A DNA stretch of 64,000 bases from the NCBI RefSeq assembly GCF_008641105.1, contig NZ_VTTI01000001.1, positions 393,750 to 457,749 of the forward strand, given 5' to 3'. The stretch is from Halopseudomonas salina (GTDB lineage Bacteria > Pseudomonadota > Gammaproteobacteria > Pseudomonadales > Pseudomonadaceae). This document shows, in pieces, positions 1 through 9,380 of the stretch (position 1 is the stretch's first letter; each line of letters opens with the position of its first letter). The translations under genes and the position numbers were made by a program. The notes below the pieces were generated by a model. The model saw nothing but the letters and a program-made list of their open reading frames with translations. It was not told the origin of the DNA and made no database searches.

Positions 1-1
1 C

Positions 2-376
2 TACTCCTACGAACCGGTCGGGCCCCGCGCCTACCCGCTGATGCTGCTGATGCTGCTCGGTGCCGGAGCGTTGCTACTGGTGTTCAAACCCGACCTGGAA
101 ACTGGCGGTGAAACCGAGCCGAAGATAGTCCCCGAAATGCTGCGCAAGATCCTGATTTGCCTGGCGCTGCTGCTGGCACTGGCTGCGCTGTTCGAACGGG
201 TCGGCTTTATCGTCACTGCCGCTCTGTTCGGTTTCGGCATGGCGCGGCTCTTTGGTGGCCGCTGGCTGCCCAGTGCAGTGCTCGCCCTCGTATTGGCCCT
301 CGGCCTGTATTTCCTGTTTGACCGCATTCTTGACGTCCCGCTGCCCATGGGCGTGCTGGCCGCACTGGAGAACTGA
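2..376 (+). CDS. tctB: TctB-family small membrane subunit of tripartite tricarboxylate transporter, 5' end outside window
   Basis: The reading frame is open from the left edge and ends 2 bases before tctA, so this is the last 124 residues of a longer gene. The visible part contains the PVGPRAYP stretch typical of the first loop of TctB proteins, then hydrophobic segments separated by a polar loop, consistent with the four-helix small subunit. TctB works with the large permease TctA and a periplasmic TctC binding protein to import carboxylates using an ion gradient. The TctC gene would be expected further left. The immediate spacing to tctA indicates one operon. Substrate cannot be deduced. 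Confidence 0.85.
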   Translation, partial: YSYEPVGPRAYPLMLLMLLGAGALLLVFKPDLETGGETEPKIVPEMLRKILICLALLLALAALFERVGFIVTAALFGFGMARLFGGRWLPSAVLALVLALGLYFLFDRILDVPLPMGVLAALEN

Positions 377-378
377 TC

Positions 379-1887
379 ATGGAAACGCTGCAATATCTCG
401 GACAGGGTTTTGGCGTAGCCCTGAGCCCGAACAATCTGATTACCGCGCTGGCCGGGACCACACTCGGCACCATCGTCGGCTTGTTACCCGGCCTGGGCCC
501 GATCAACGGGGTCGCCTTGCTGATTCCAGTGGCATTCGCGCTGGGCTTGCCACCGGAAACCGCACTGATTCTGCTTGCCTCGGTTTATCTGGGCTGCGAA
601 TACGGCGGTCGTATTTCCTCGATTCTGCTCAACATTCCCGGCGAGGCCTCGGCAGTGATGACCACCCTGGACGGCTACCCGTTGGCACGCCAGGGCAAGG
701 GCGGCATTGCGCTATCCATCTCCGCCTGGAGCTCGTTTATCGGCGGCATGATAGCCACCATCGGGGTGGTCGCCTTCGCACCCTTGCTGGCCAGTTGGGC
801 GGTGTCGTTTGGCCCGGCTGAATATTTCATGTTGATGGTCTTTGCGATTGTCTGTCTGGCCGGGATGGCCGGCGACAAACCGGTCAAGACCGCAATCGCT
901 GTGCTGATCGGTCTGCTGCTGTCCTGTGTAGGTATCGACGCCAACAGCGGCGTCTATCGTTTTACCTTCGGCAGTCTCGGGTTGTCCGACGGCATTCAGT
1001 TTGTCGTGCTGGTACTGGGTCTGTTCAGCATCAGTGAGATACTGATGCTGCTGGAGCGCACCCACCACGGTCAGACGGCGGTGAAGGCCAGCGGGCGGAT
1101 GCTGTTCAACTTCAAGGAAGGTGCCTCGGTCTTCGCTACAAACCTGCGCAGCGGTCTGCTCGGCTTCATTTTCGGCATCCTGCCCGGCGCCGGCGCCACC
1201 CTGGCCAGCGCGGTCGCCTATATGTCGGAAAAACGCATTGCCGGTAGCGACGGGCGTTTTGGCGATGGCGATCTGCGCGGTCTGGCTGCGCCGGAAACCG
1301 CCAACAGCGCATCGGCCTGTGGCTCCATGGTTCCCATGCTGACCCTGGGTATTCCCGGCTCGGGCACCACGGCGGTGATGCTTGGCGCGCTGACGCTATA
1401 CAACATCACACCGGGCCCGTTGCTATTCCAGAACCAGCCGGAGATCGTCTGGGGCCTTATCGCGTCGCTGTTCGTTGCCAACGTGATTCTGATCATCATG
1501 AACATTCCGATGATCAACGTGTTCACCCGCATTCTCTCGGTACCCAACTGGACGCTGGTACCGGCGATTGCCATCATCACCTCGATCGGTGTTTACGCGG
1601 TGCATGCCACCACCTTCGATCTGTTTCTGATGACCGCAATCGGTGTATTCGGATATGTGCTGCGCAAACTGGACTTTCCGCTGTCGGCACTGCTGCTGGG
1701 CTTCATTCTGGGCGGCATGATGGAGAGCAACCTGCGCCGCGCGCTGTCCATATCCGACGGCAATCTGGGCATTCTCTGGAATAGCCCGATCACTCTGGGG
1801 CTGTGGGTTCTGGTGGTTTTCATGGTGGCGCTACCCTTCTGGCGCGCTTACCGCGGACGCCGCGCGGTTCCCTTGCCCGATGCCTGA
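379..1887 (+). CDS. tctA: TctA-family large permease of tripartite tricarboxylate transporter
   Basis: A 502-residue polytopic inner-membrane protein, the usual TctA length. Family landmarks are visible: the glycine-rich GLLPGLGPINGVALL segment near residue 35, SSILLNIPGEASAV near residue 75, its internal-repeat counterpart GILPGAGATLASAVAYM near residue 265, and the ETANSA...LGIPGSGTTAVMLG region near residues 305-335. The two related halves are typical of this permease. It starts 2 bases after tctB and its end overlaps the next gene by 8 bases, so translation is likely coupled. Known TctA proteins take up tricarboxylates or other organic acids. The neighbouring pxp genes make 5-oxoproline or a related acid a conceivable substrate, but that is only inference. 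Confidence 0.93.
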   Translation: METLQYLGQGFGVALSPNNLITALAGTTLGTIVGLLPGLGPINGVALLIPVAFALGLPPETALILLASVYLGCEYGGRISSILLNIPGEASAVMTTLDGYPLARQGKGGIALSISAWSSFIGGMIATIGVVAFAPLLASWAVSFGPAEYFMLMVFAIVCLAGMAGDKPVKTAIAVLIGLLLSCVGIDANSGVYRFTFGSLGLSDGIQFVVLVLGLFSISEILMLLERTHHGQTAVKASGRMLFNFKEGASVFATNLRSGLLGFIFGILPGAGATLASAVAYMSEKRIAGSDGRFGDGDLRGLAAPETANSASACGSMVPMLTLGIPGSGTTAVMLGALTLYNITPGPLLFQNQPEIVWGLIASLFVANVILIIMNIPMINVFTRILSVPNWTLVPAIAIITSIGVYAVHATTFDLFLMTAIGVFGYVLRKLDFPLSALLLGFILGGMMESNLRRALSISDGNLGILWNSPITLGLWVLVVFMVALPFWRAYRGRRAVPLPDA

Positions 1888-2935
1888 CACGGCAACGCTA
1901 TTGGACCGGGCAAAGCTCTGGTCCACGCCGCTGGTAGGTCTGGTGGGAGGCTGGTTGGCCAGTCTGGCTGACTGGCCCTTACCCTGGATGGTCGGCTCCC
2001 TACTCGCGGTCATTCTGGTGCGTTGCACCGGCTGGATGCTGGTAGAAATGCCGGGCGGTCGTCAGGCCGGGCAATGGATAGTCGCCAGCTCCATTGGCCT
2101 GCACTTTACCGCCCCGGTATTGGAGCAAATCCTCGGCTACTGGTGGGTCATCATTCTCGGCTCTTGTCTGACCGTGATGCTCTGCCTGATCGGCATTGGC
2201 GTACTCAGGCGCAGTGGTGTGGATCGCGCTACCGCCTATTTCGCCAGCATGCCGGGCGGCGCCAGCGAGATGGTGGTGCTCGCCCTGCGGCACCAGGCAG
2301 AGCCGGCCAAAGTTGCCGCTGCGCACAGCCTGCGTCTGTTGATGGTGGTGCTGATCATCCCCGCGCTGTTCACCTTCAGCTTGCCGGAGACCCAGGCCCC
2401 CGAGCCGGGGACGACAAGCTGGGGCTGGTTGGCGCTGCTGATGCCCCTGGGCGCGGCCCTGGCCATGCTATGGCGCCGGCTCGGTCAACCCAATCCATGG
2501 ATGCTCGGCCCATTGATCGTTTGCGCTGCTGCCAGCCTGTGGTTTGATCTGGATATAGCACTGCCAGCCGGCGGGGGCGAGCTGGGCCAATGGCTGATTG
2601 GCTGCGCGCTGGGCTGTCATTTCGATCGCAAGTTCTTCCGCAGTGCGCCTGCCTTCATGCTCAGAGTAGGGCTGTTCACCCTGCTGGCGATGATCGCTGC
2701 GGCACTGGGCGCGGAAATACTCAGCTGGTTTGCCGAGGTCGATGACACAAGTCTGATGCTGGGCATGATGCCCGGAGGGATTACCGAACTGTGCCTGACC
2801 GCCGAAGCCCTGCAACTATCGGTGGCGCTGGTGACCGCCCTGCAGGTCCTGCGGCTGTTTATGGTGATGTTCCTGGCTGAGCCGGTTTACCGCTTATGGA
2901 ACCGGCTGCAGCCTTGGAACGGGCCGTTCAGTTAA
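1880..2935 (+). CDS. AbrB-family (PF05145-type) membrane protein
   Basis: A 351-residue, highly hydrophobic protein of the AbrB/ammonia-monooxygenase-named membrane family. It has two related halves, each with a WMVGSLLAV- or WMLGPLIVC-like helix and a SMPGGASEM / MMPGGITEL motif, the hallmark duplication of this family. The name AbrB is historical: it is not the Bacillus DNA-binding regulator. The start overlaps tctA by 8 bases, so it belongs to the transporter operon, a frequent association. The function is not established in the family; an accessory or efflux role in organic-acid transport is inferred from context. The gene end overlaps the convergent DJ-1 gene by 4 bases. Confidence 0.85.
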   Translation: MPDTATLLDRAKLWSTPLVGLVGGWLASLADWPLPWMVGSLLAVILVRCTGWMLVEMPGGRQAGQWIVASSIGLHFTAPVLEQILGYWWVIILGSCLTVMLCLIGIGVLRRSGVDRATAYFASMPGGASEMVVLALRHQAEPAKVAAAHSLRLLMVVLIIPALFTFSLPETQAPEPGTTSWGWLALLMPLGAALAMLWRRLGQPNPWMLGPLIVCAAASLWFDLDIALPAGGGELGQWLIGCALGCHFDRKFFRSAPAFMLRVGLFTLLAMIAAALGAEILSWFAEVDDTSLMLGMMPGGITELCLTAEALQLSVALVTALQVLRLFMVMFLAEPVYRLWNRLQPWNGPFS

Positions 2936-3606
2936 AGCAGCTTGAGTAGCGCTTTGGCGGCCTCTTCCGAGGAAGCGGGATTCTGCCCGGTAACCAGCTT
3001 GCCATCGACCTTAACGTAGGGAGCCCAATCGTCACCCTTGCTGTAGGACCCGCCGCGCTCGCGCAATACGTCTTCAAGGAGGTAAGGCACTACCTTGGTC
3101 AGACCCACAGCTTCTTCTTCCGAATTGGAAAAGCCAGTTACCTGACGACCCTTGACCAAGGGTTCGCCGCTGGCCGTGCGGGCCTGCAGCAATGCCGCTG
3201 GGGCGTGGCATACCGCACCAATCGGCTTGTTCGCCTGGAGGAAAGACTCCAGCAGCGCAACCGAGTGGATATCACGATACAGATCCCACATGGGGCCGTG
3301 GCCACCGGGGTAGAAAACCGCATCGTAATCCGCTGCCTCTATTTCGGTCAGCCGGTGAGTGCTGGCCAGTTGCGCCTGCGCCTCCTGATCCTGGGCAAAA
3401 CGACGGGTTGCATCGGTTTGCGCATCGGGCTCGTCGCTCTTGGGATCCAGCGGCGGCTGACCACCAGCCGGGGAAGCCAACACCACCTCGGCACCCGCAT
3501 CGCGCAACACGTAATAGGGCGCCACAAACTCTTCCAGCCAGAAGCCGGTCTTGTTACCGGTATCACCCAGTTGATCGTGCGATGTCAGTACCATAAGTAT
3601 CTTCAT
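2932..3606 (-). CDS. DJ-1/PfpI superfamily protein (Hsp31-like type 1 glutamine amidotransferase domain)
   Basis: A 224-residue cytoplasmic protein from the start MKILMVLTSHDQ. The frame is open further upstream, but this ATG has a good GGAGG-like site (reading CGGAGGGAATGAC) and matches the usual family N terminus. The nucleophile elbow AVCHAP puts the catalytic cysteine at C133 with H134 beside it. A conserved acidic pair is at E25/E26, and the GG-HG motif (YPGGHGPMWDL) is near residue 100. Members act as chaperones, glyoxalases or deglycases against dicarbonyl damage; which applies here cannot be read from sequence. It is transcribed against its neighbours and stands alone. Confidence 0.88.
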   Translation of the reverse strand: MKILMVLTSHDQLGDTGNKTGFWLEEFVAPYYVLRDAGAEVVLASPAGGQPPLDPKSDEPDAQTDATRRFAQDQEAQAQLASTHRLTEIEAADYDAVFYPGGHGPMWDLYRDIHSVALLESFLQANKPIGAVCHAPAALLQARTASGEPLVKGRQVTGFSNSEEEAVGLTKVVPYLLEDVLRERGGSYSKGDDWAPYVKVDGKLVTGQNPASSEEAAKALLKLL

Positions 3607-3688
3607 GTCATTCCCTCCGCGGGTTTGTTGACTGTAGCTGTTCGACCCATTCTGGGGTAGTTTGTTCAGCTCTACCAAGGACACATGT

Positions 3689-4441
3689 ATGAAGACGTTA
3701 CTGCTCAACTGTGACATGGGCGAGAGCTTTGGCGCATGGCAAATGGGTATGGACGAAGAGGTCATGCCGCATATCGATTGCGCCAGCATCGCCTGCGGAT
3801 TCCATGCCGGCGACCCGGGCGTAATGCGCCGCACCGTCAGGCTTGCGGTCCAGCATGGCGTGCGCATTGGCGCCCATCCGGCATACCCCGACCTGGCCGG
3901 CTTCGGCCGACGCTCGATGAGTTGCTCGCCGCAGGAAATAGCGGATCTGCTGCATTACCAGATCGGTGCGCTGGATGGCATCTGCCGCGCCCAGGGCGCG
4001 CGGGTGACCTACGTCAAACCCCACGGCGCGCTTTACAACGACATGATGCGTGACGCCGAGCTGCTGCAAACAATCATGCGTGTCGTGTCTGCACACGAAG
4101 GGGATCTGCAACTGGTGTTGCTGGCCCGCCGTGACAATAGCGAAGCGCAGGCCATGGCCGACGAATACGGCCTGAGCCTGCTGTTTGAAGCCTTTGCGGA
4201 TCGTGCCTACGACGCCCAGGGTCACCTTGTTTCGCGCCAACTGCCCGGTTCAGTCCATCTCACACACGAAACCGTGGTTGCCCAGGCACTGAGTATTGCT
4301 GCCGAGCGGCCCATAATTGCAGCCGACGGCAGCCCGCTTGTGCTGCAGGCCGACACGCTCTGTGTGCATGGCGACAACCCGGCCGCACTCGCCGCGATAC
4401 AACAGATCCGCGCCGCCATGCAGACTGCCCCTGGCAGATGA
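3689..4441 (+). CDS. pxpA: 5-oxoprolinase subunit PxpA (LamB/YcsF family)
   Basis: A 250-residue protein starting [15 protein letters not shown], with AAGGA placed 8 bases upstream; a longer in-frame start adds nine non-conserved residues. LamB/YcsF signatures are clear: NCDMGE at 7-12, ACGFHAGDP around 36-43, [17 protein letters not shown] around 59-75, [12 protein letters not shown] and CVHGDNPAA near the end. Histidines 39 and 63 fall in the conserved core. With PxpB and PxpC it forms the prokaryotic ATP-dependent 5-oxoprolinase that converts pyroglutamate to glutamate. The next gene starts in an ATGA overlap, so pxpABC is one translationally coupled operon. Confidence 0.95.
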   Translation: MKTLLLNCDMGESFGAWQMGMDEEVMPHIDCASIACGFHAGDPGVMRRTVRLAVQHGVRIGAHPAYPDLAGFGRRSMSCSPQEIADLLHYQIGALDGICRAQGARVTYVKPHGALYNDMMRDAELLQTIMRVVSAHEGDLQLVLLARRDNSEAQAMADEYGLSLLFEAFADRAYDAQGHLVSRQLPGSVHLTHETVVAQALSIAAERPIIAADGSPLVLQADTLCVHGDNPAALAAIQQIRAAMQTAPGR

Positions 4442-5145
4442 ATTATCGTCTCGAGACCGTCGGGCTGGATGTGCTGCTGTTGCGCCTTTTCGAGAAAATT
4501 GAGGAAGCCAACATACCCTGGCTGCTTGGCGCTGCGACCCATCTGCGCAGGGAGTTCGGTACCTGTCTGATCGACCTGGTGCCGTCCTATACCACCCTGA
4601 TGCTGCACTACAACATGGAGCAACTGGACGAGCGCGCCGCACGACAAAGGGTGCACCGCGCGATGCAAGACCTGCAGCCGCAGGAAGCGCAGGGCGAGGG
4701 CTCCCGGCATGAGCTGCCCGTATGGTACGACCCCAGCGTCGGCCCGGATCTGCCTCGCATCGCCACACTCAAAGGTATCAGTGAAACCGCTGTGATCCAG
4801 GCCCACTGCAGCCGCGACTATCGGGTATTCGCCCTCGGATTTGCTCCGGGCTTCGGTTATCTGGGATTGCTTGATGCCGAACTGGCGGCACCACGTCTGA
4901 ATACCCCTCGCAAGCGCGTGCCGGCGGGCAGCGTCGGCATTGCCGAACAGCAGACAGCCATCTACCCGTTGGTATCACCGGGTGGCTGGAATCTGTTGGG
5001 GCGAACCGCAACCCGATTGTTTGATCCGGACCGTGATGGCTACAGCCTCCTGCAACCGGGCGACTCCGTCCGCTTTGTACCGATAGACCGCGGCGAGTTT
5101 ATTCGCCAAGGCGGTGATGACACACCCGTGAAGGCTGACGCATGA
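4438..5145 (+). CDS. pxpB: 5-oxoprolinase subunit PxpB (KipI family)
   Basis: A 235-residue protein whose start overlaps the pxpA stop (ATGA). The C-terminal cyclophilin-like half carries the family's strongest motif, [13 protein letters not shown] near residue 136, followed by the [17 protein letters not shown] segment and [15 protein letters not shown]. These are diagnostic for the KipI/Allophanate-hydrolase-C1-like subunit. It works with PxpA and PxpC in cleavage of 5-oxoproline; the Bacillus homologue KipI also inhibits a sporulation kinase, which is not relevant here. Its end overlaps pxpC by 4 bases. Confidence 0.95.
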   Translation: MNYRLETVGLDVLLLRLFEKIEEANIPWLLGAATHLRREFGTCLIDLVPSYTTLMLHYNMEQLDERAARQRVHRAMQDLQPQEAQGEGSRHELPVWYDPSVGPDLPRIATLKGISETAVIQAHCSRDYRVFALGFAPGFGYLGLLDAELAAPRLNTPRKRVPAGSVGIAEQQTAIYPLVSPGGWNLLGRTATRLFDPDRDGYSLLQPGDSVRFVPIDRGEFIRQGGDDTPVKADA

Positions 5146-6101
5146 GCGGGCTACTCGTCGAACACACGCTCGGGCTAGCACAACTGCAGGACCGCGGCCG
5201 CTTCGGCGTACGGCATATTGGCGTTACCCAGGGCGGGGCGCTGGACTGGGTGGCAGCGCACTGGGCCAACCACCTGTTAGGGAACAGCCCCGATTGTGCG
5301 GTAATGGAAATACCCCTGGGTGGTCTGACCCTGCGCTGCGAGCAGGACAGCACCCTGGCCATTACCGGGGCGGACCTGGCGGCGACCCTCGATGGCATAC
5401 CCGTTTATGCCTGGCAGAGTTTTGCGGTACAGCGCGGCCAGCAGCTGACATTCAATCCACCGCTTAGCGGAGTGCGTGGCTATCTGGCGGCACCGGGTGG
5501 CTTTGCTGCACCGCAAGTGCTTGGCTCGCGATCCACCGTTGGCCGTGAGAAGCTCGGCGGATTTGGCGGAGAAGGTCAGCCGCTGAGGCCGGGCGATCGT
5601 CTGGAGTTCGCTGGGGATGTTCGCCCGCTGGTCAGGGTGCCGGAAGCGCTGCTACCGGATTATTCCCGGCCGGCTGTTCTCGAGCTATTGCCCGGTTCAC
5701 GGCTTGCCGGCTTTTCCGGCCGCAGCCTGTTTGATGCTTTCAACCGCCCCTGGCAGGTCGACCCCCGCGCCGACCGCATGGGGGTTCGCCTTAGGGGCCC
5801 GGTACTGCGCTACCAGGGGGCAAGCTTAGTGTCCGAAGGTATACCCCTTGGCGCGATTCAAGTGCCACCTGATGGCCAGCCCATCATATTGCTCAACGAC
5901 CGCCAGACCATCGGCGGCTATCCGTGCATTGGCACCCTGACACCTGAGTCCGTAGCGCGTCTCGCGCAATGTCCGGTGGGCGCGTACTTGACGTTTAGAG
6001 CCATTGGCGTGGAGCAGGCCCAGCGTCAACATCTTGAGCTCCTCAACCAATTCGGCGCACCGCTAATGCCATATCGTGTTGAGCATTTAAGCTTCCGTTA
6101 A
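5142..6101 (+). CDS. pxpC: 5-oxoprolinase subunit PxpC (KipA / biotin-dependent carboxyltransferase-like)
   Basis: A 319-residue protein of the KipA/urea-amidolyase C2 family. The N-terminal QDRGRFGVRHIGVTQGG and LDWVAAHWANHLLGN motifs, the MEIPLGG segment near residue 50 and the later DRQTIGGYPCIGTL motif are all characteristic. It completes the three-subunit oxoprolinase with PxpA and PxpB. The length is normal. No promoter is needed internally because the three genes overlap; the transcript probably starts ahead of pxpA in the 82-base gap after the divergent DJ-1 gene. Confidence 0.94.
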   Translation: MSGLLVEHTLGLAQLQDRGRFGVRHIGVTQGGALDWVAAHWANHLLGNSPDCAVMEIPLGGLTLRCEQDSTLAITGADLAATLDGIPVYAWQSFAVQRGQQLTFNPPLSGVRGYLAAPGGFAAPQVLGSRSTVGREKLGGFGGEGQPLRPGDRLEFAGDVRPLVRVPEALLPDYSRPAVLELLPGSRLAGFSGRSLFDAFNRPWQVDPRADRMGVRLRGPVLRYQGASLVSEGIPLGAIQVPPDGQPIILLNDRQTIGGYPCIGTLTPESVARLAQCPVGAYLTFRAIGVEQAQRQHLELLNQFGAPLMPYRVEHLSFR

Positions 6102-6180
6102 GTTTTCTCCGATATGTTCCTGGCCTCAGCCGCTTGATTCCCCGCCTGAAAAGCGACCGGGAACGTCCGAGGGTATTCAG

Positions 6181-7170
6181 TTGCATCAGATTTCATACCG
6201 CCACAGGCCTCGCAACCTCAAATTTGTGCGACTGCGATTTCCCGGCCCGCGGGCAAGTACGGTGCTAGGTTTATTGCTGCTGTTAGCGCTGATCGTGTTG
6301 GCCGATTACAAACAATGGGACCGCAGGCTGTATTTCCATTTCAAGGCTGCCATCAGTGCGGCAGAAACCAGGGCGCCGGGAGTGTGGCTCTCTTACTATC
6401 AGGTAGTGACGCAGGGTAAAACCGTAGCAGGTATAGGCCGGAACCTGTCGTCGATCGTGCATGACTGGGACGCGGACAGCCTGCTGGCCGTATCCAATGG
6501 CCCGGCATCCCTGATATCGCTGGATAAATCAGGTAATACCCTGGCGACTTATCCCCTTCAGGGTTTTGGCGACATCGAGGCCATTACCTACCTCGGTGCC
6601 GGGCTACTGGTTCTGGTGGAGGAGCGAGCCCACCGGCTGAACATCGTCCGGCTGCCTGACAACCCTGGCCCCATCAACGCCGACCAGGCGCAACACTTCA
6701 GCATTGGCATCAACCTGAACGGCAACAAGGGCTACGAGGGTATCGCCTTTGACCCGGCGAGCGATCGGCTATTCATTGTGAAGGAGCGGGATCCGATGCA
6801 GCTCCTGGTGATCACCGGCCTGGTTGCCAGCCTGGGCACTGGGCTGGCAATTGACATCACTGACCTGAGTACCTGGATTGACGGTTTTTTCGGTACCGAT
6901 CTGTCCTCGGTGCATTTCGACCAGCAAACCGGACATCTGCTGCTACTCAGCGAGGAATCCAGGTTAGCAATTGAGCTTGATAGCGCCGGAGAGCTTGTCA
7001 GCTATCGCAGTTTTTCCAGCTGGACCAGCGACCTTGATCAGTCAGCACCGCACCCGGAGGGGATCACCCTGGATGCCCAGGGAAATATGTTCATGGTGAG
7101 TGAACCCAACCTGTTTTATTCCTTTGCAAAGCCTACCGAATCGCAATCAGCCACTTCAGGTACCCCATGA
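6181..7170 (+). CDS. SdiA-regulated-domain (YjiK-like) protein, membrane-anchored
   Basis: A 329-residue protein. The proposed start is TTG, preceded by GAGGG nine bases upstream; there is no better ATG. An N-terminal hydrophobic segment at about residues 25-40 (VLGLLLLLALIVLADY) would anchor it in the inner membrane. The rest is a beta-propeller-like domain of the SdiA-regulated family, with the typical GFGDIEAITYLG, NKGYEGIAFDPAS and FIVKERDP motifs. The family's activity is unknown; a periplasmic esterase- or phytase-like propeller has been proposed. It lies 129 bases ahead of an LtaS-like gene on the same strand. Confidence 0.82.
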   Translation: MHQISYRHRPRNLKFVRLRFPGPRASTVLGLLLLLALIVLADYKQWDRRLYFHFKAAISAAETRAPGVWLSYYQVVTQGKTVAGIGRNLSSIVHDWDADSLLAVSNGPASLISLDKSGNTLATYPLQGFGDIEAITYLGAGLLVLVEERAHRLNIVRLPDNPGPINADQAQHFSIGINLNGNKGYEGIAFDPASDRLFIVKERDPMQLLVITGLVASLGTGLAIDITDLSTWIDGFFGTDLSSVHFDQQTGHLLLLSEESRLAIELDSAGELVSYRSFSSWTSDLDQSAPHPEGITLDAQGNMFMVSEPNLFYSFAKPTESQSATSGTP

Positions 7171-7299
7171 ATTCACACATCCATAAGTGCAATAGCGCCA
7201 GCCCCCTCAAGGGCGGCAAAGGGCTCGCCCGTATTCTCATCTAGCGGTTCACCAACCAACAAAGCTTTCCGCCTAATCTTTCCGAGACGTATCCCATTC

Positions 7300-9375
7300 A
7301 TGAGCATCAATCCAATCTCTGCAGCCCGCAGCGCAAGCCAGCCCAGGCTGATGGAACATCTGGCATTTCTGACGGGCAGCATTTTTTTCATTCTGCTCCT
7401 GATGCTGCTGTCCCGGATCAGCCTGCTTGCCTACAACCACGAGCTGATCGGCGATACGCCTTTGGCGGACTGGCAAGAGGCGTTTGTGAACGGTTTGCGC
7501 TTTGATCTGCGCGTTGCCGGCTACGTGGCGATACCCCTGCTGTTGAGCATCCTCAGTCCCTGGCTGATGGCTCAGCGCACATGGCAGCGTATCTGGCTGA
7601 CGTTCGCAGCGTCACTGATTGCACTGCTGGGTATCCTGGAACTGGACTTCTACCGCGAGTTTCACCAACGGCTGAACAATCTGGTCTTCCAGTATCTACG
7701 CGAGGACCCCGCAACTGTCATCAGTATGCTCTGGCACGGATTCCCGGTAGCCAAACTGCTACTGGCCTGGGCAGGGCTGACCCTTCTCTGGTGGTGGTTT
7801 TTTTCTGTCATTGACCGATCGACACGTGAATGTCCAACGCTCCACAAAAGGGAATGGTTGAATACCTGGGGCATGCGCGCGGGCGTATTTGTACTCTGCT
7901 TATTGGTGACCGTAGTGGCCATGCGTGGCACGCTGCGTCAGGGGCCACCGCTACGCTGGGGTGATGCCTACACCACAGAAACAGTGTTCGCCAACCATCT
8001 GGGACTGAACCCTGTGATTACGCTGTTCGATGCAGCGAAAAGCCATTTTTCCGCAGCTCGCGACAATGTGTGGCAACCCGTCATGTCCATGGACAAGGCC
8101 CAGAATGTCACCCGCAAGATGCTGCTGACCGAGCGTGATCGGCTGGTTGATCCCAACACCGCTGCAGTGCGTCGGGATTTCACTCCAGCCGCCGAAGGTC
8201 AACTGGCGATCAGAAACGTGGTCGTCATTCTGATGGAAAGCTTTGCCGGCCACTATATCGGTGCCATGGGCAGCCCCCTGGGCATCACACCCTATTTTGA
8301 CCAGCTAGCCGAAGAGGGTCTGCTCTTTACCCGATTCTTTGCCAATGGCACACACACTCACCAGGGCATGTTCGCGACCATGGCCTGCTTTCCCAATCTG
8401 CCGGGGTTCGAATACCTGATGCAAAGCGCAGAGGGCGGCAATGATTTTTCCGGGCTGCCCCAGCTACTCAGCAGCCGCAATATGGATGATGTCTACGTGT
8501 ACAACGGCGACTTCGCCTGGGACAACCAGCAGGGCTTTTTCAGCAATCAGGGCATGACCCGCTTTGTCGGGCGCGACGACTTTATCGACCCGGTGTACTC
8601 AGATCCCACCTGGGGCGTAAGCGATCAGGACATGTTTAACCGTGCCGTGCCGGAACTGGACGCGCTCGCCAGCGAAGGTCCCTTTTATGCATTGCTGCAA
8701 TCGCTATCCAACCACGTACCTTACCCACTGCCCGCCTCCCTGCCCACAGAAGCGGTCACCGGCCAGGGATCACAGGACGAACATCTTACCGCGATGCGTT
8801 ACTCGGACTGGGCGCTGGGTCAATTTTTTGCACAGGTACGCAACAAGCCGTATTTTAATGAGACTTTGTTCGTCATCGTGGGGGATCACGGGTTTGGCGC
8901 TCCGGATCAACTCACAGAGATGGACCTGCACCGCTTCAATGTGCCGATGCTGATGATCGCACCGGGCATCCAGGACGCCTTCGGCACAAGCACCGATATG
9001 ACCGGCAGCCAGGTGGATGTAGTTCCGACCATCATGGGGCTGCTCGGCGGGAAAACCCGGCACCAGTGCTGGGGGCGTGATCTGCTGAGCCTGCCTGCTG
9101 ACGAAAAGGGGCGGGCGGTGATCAAGCCTTCGGGGGGTAATCAGACGGTAGCGATCATTGAGGGTGATCAGATTCTGATACTGCCCAAGGGGCAAGCGCC
9201 CAGCCAGCATCGCTACCAACTGGGCGCTGCGCCGCTGGCGCAGCGGCTGGAAACGGTAGATCAGGAGCTCTTAACCCAGTTGCAGGCCTTTATCCAGGTC
9301 GCAACCAACAGCTTGTTAACCAACGCAGCTGGGGCGACTGCTGATCAGTCCCGCATCAAGGTGAACACTCAATAG
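7300..9375 (+). CDS. LtaS-like sulfatase-fold phosphoglycerol/phosphoethanolamine transferase
   Basis: A 691-residue inner-membrane protein with about five N-terminal helices (residues 25-170, for example IFFILLLMLLSRISLLAYN) and a large periplasmic alkaline-phosphatase-fold catalytic domain. Metal and catalytic residues are visible: E313 in LMESFAGHYIG, the probable nucleophile T351 in NGTHTHQGMFAT, and D529-H530 in IVGDHGFG. Gram-negative members transfer phosphoglycerol or related groups to periplasmic glycans or lipids; the acceptor cannot be inferred. The length is normal for the family. It ends 5 bases from the convergent AraC gene. Confidence 0.87.
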   Translation: MSINPISAARSASQPRLMEHLAFLTGSIFFILLLMLLSRISLLAYNHELIGDTPLADWQEAFVNGLRFDLRVAGYVAIPLLLSILSPWLMAQRTWQRIWLTFAASLIALLGILELDFYREFHQRLNNLVFQYLREDPATVISMLWHGFPVAKLLLAWAGLTLLWWWFFSVIDRSTRECPTLHKREWLNTWGMRAGVFVLCLLVTVVAMRGTLRQGPPLRWGDAYTTETVFANHLGLNPVITLFDAAKSHFSAARDNVWQPVMSMDKAQNVTRKMLLTERDRLVDPNTAAVRRDFTPAAEGQLAIRNVVVILMESFAGHYIGAMGSPLGITPYFDQLAEEGLLFTRFFANGTHTHQGMFATMACFPNLPGFEYLMQSAEGGNDFSGLPQLLSSRNMDDVYVYNGDFAWDNQQGFFSNQGMTRFVGRDDFIDPVYSDPTWGVSDQDMFNRAVPELDALASEGPFYALLQSLSNHVPYPLPASLPTEAVTGQGSQDEHLTAMRYSDWALGQFFAQVRNKPYFNETLFVIVGDHGFGAPDQLTEMDLHRFNVPMLMIAPGIQDAFGTSTDMTGSQVDVVPTIMGLLGGKTRHQCWGRDLLSLPADEKGRAVIKPSGGNQTVAIIEGDQILILPKGQAPSQHRYQLGAAPLAQRLETVDQELLTQLQAFIQVATNSLLTNAAGATADQSRIKVNTQ

Positions 9376-9380
9376 CATCG

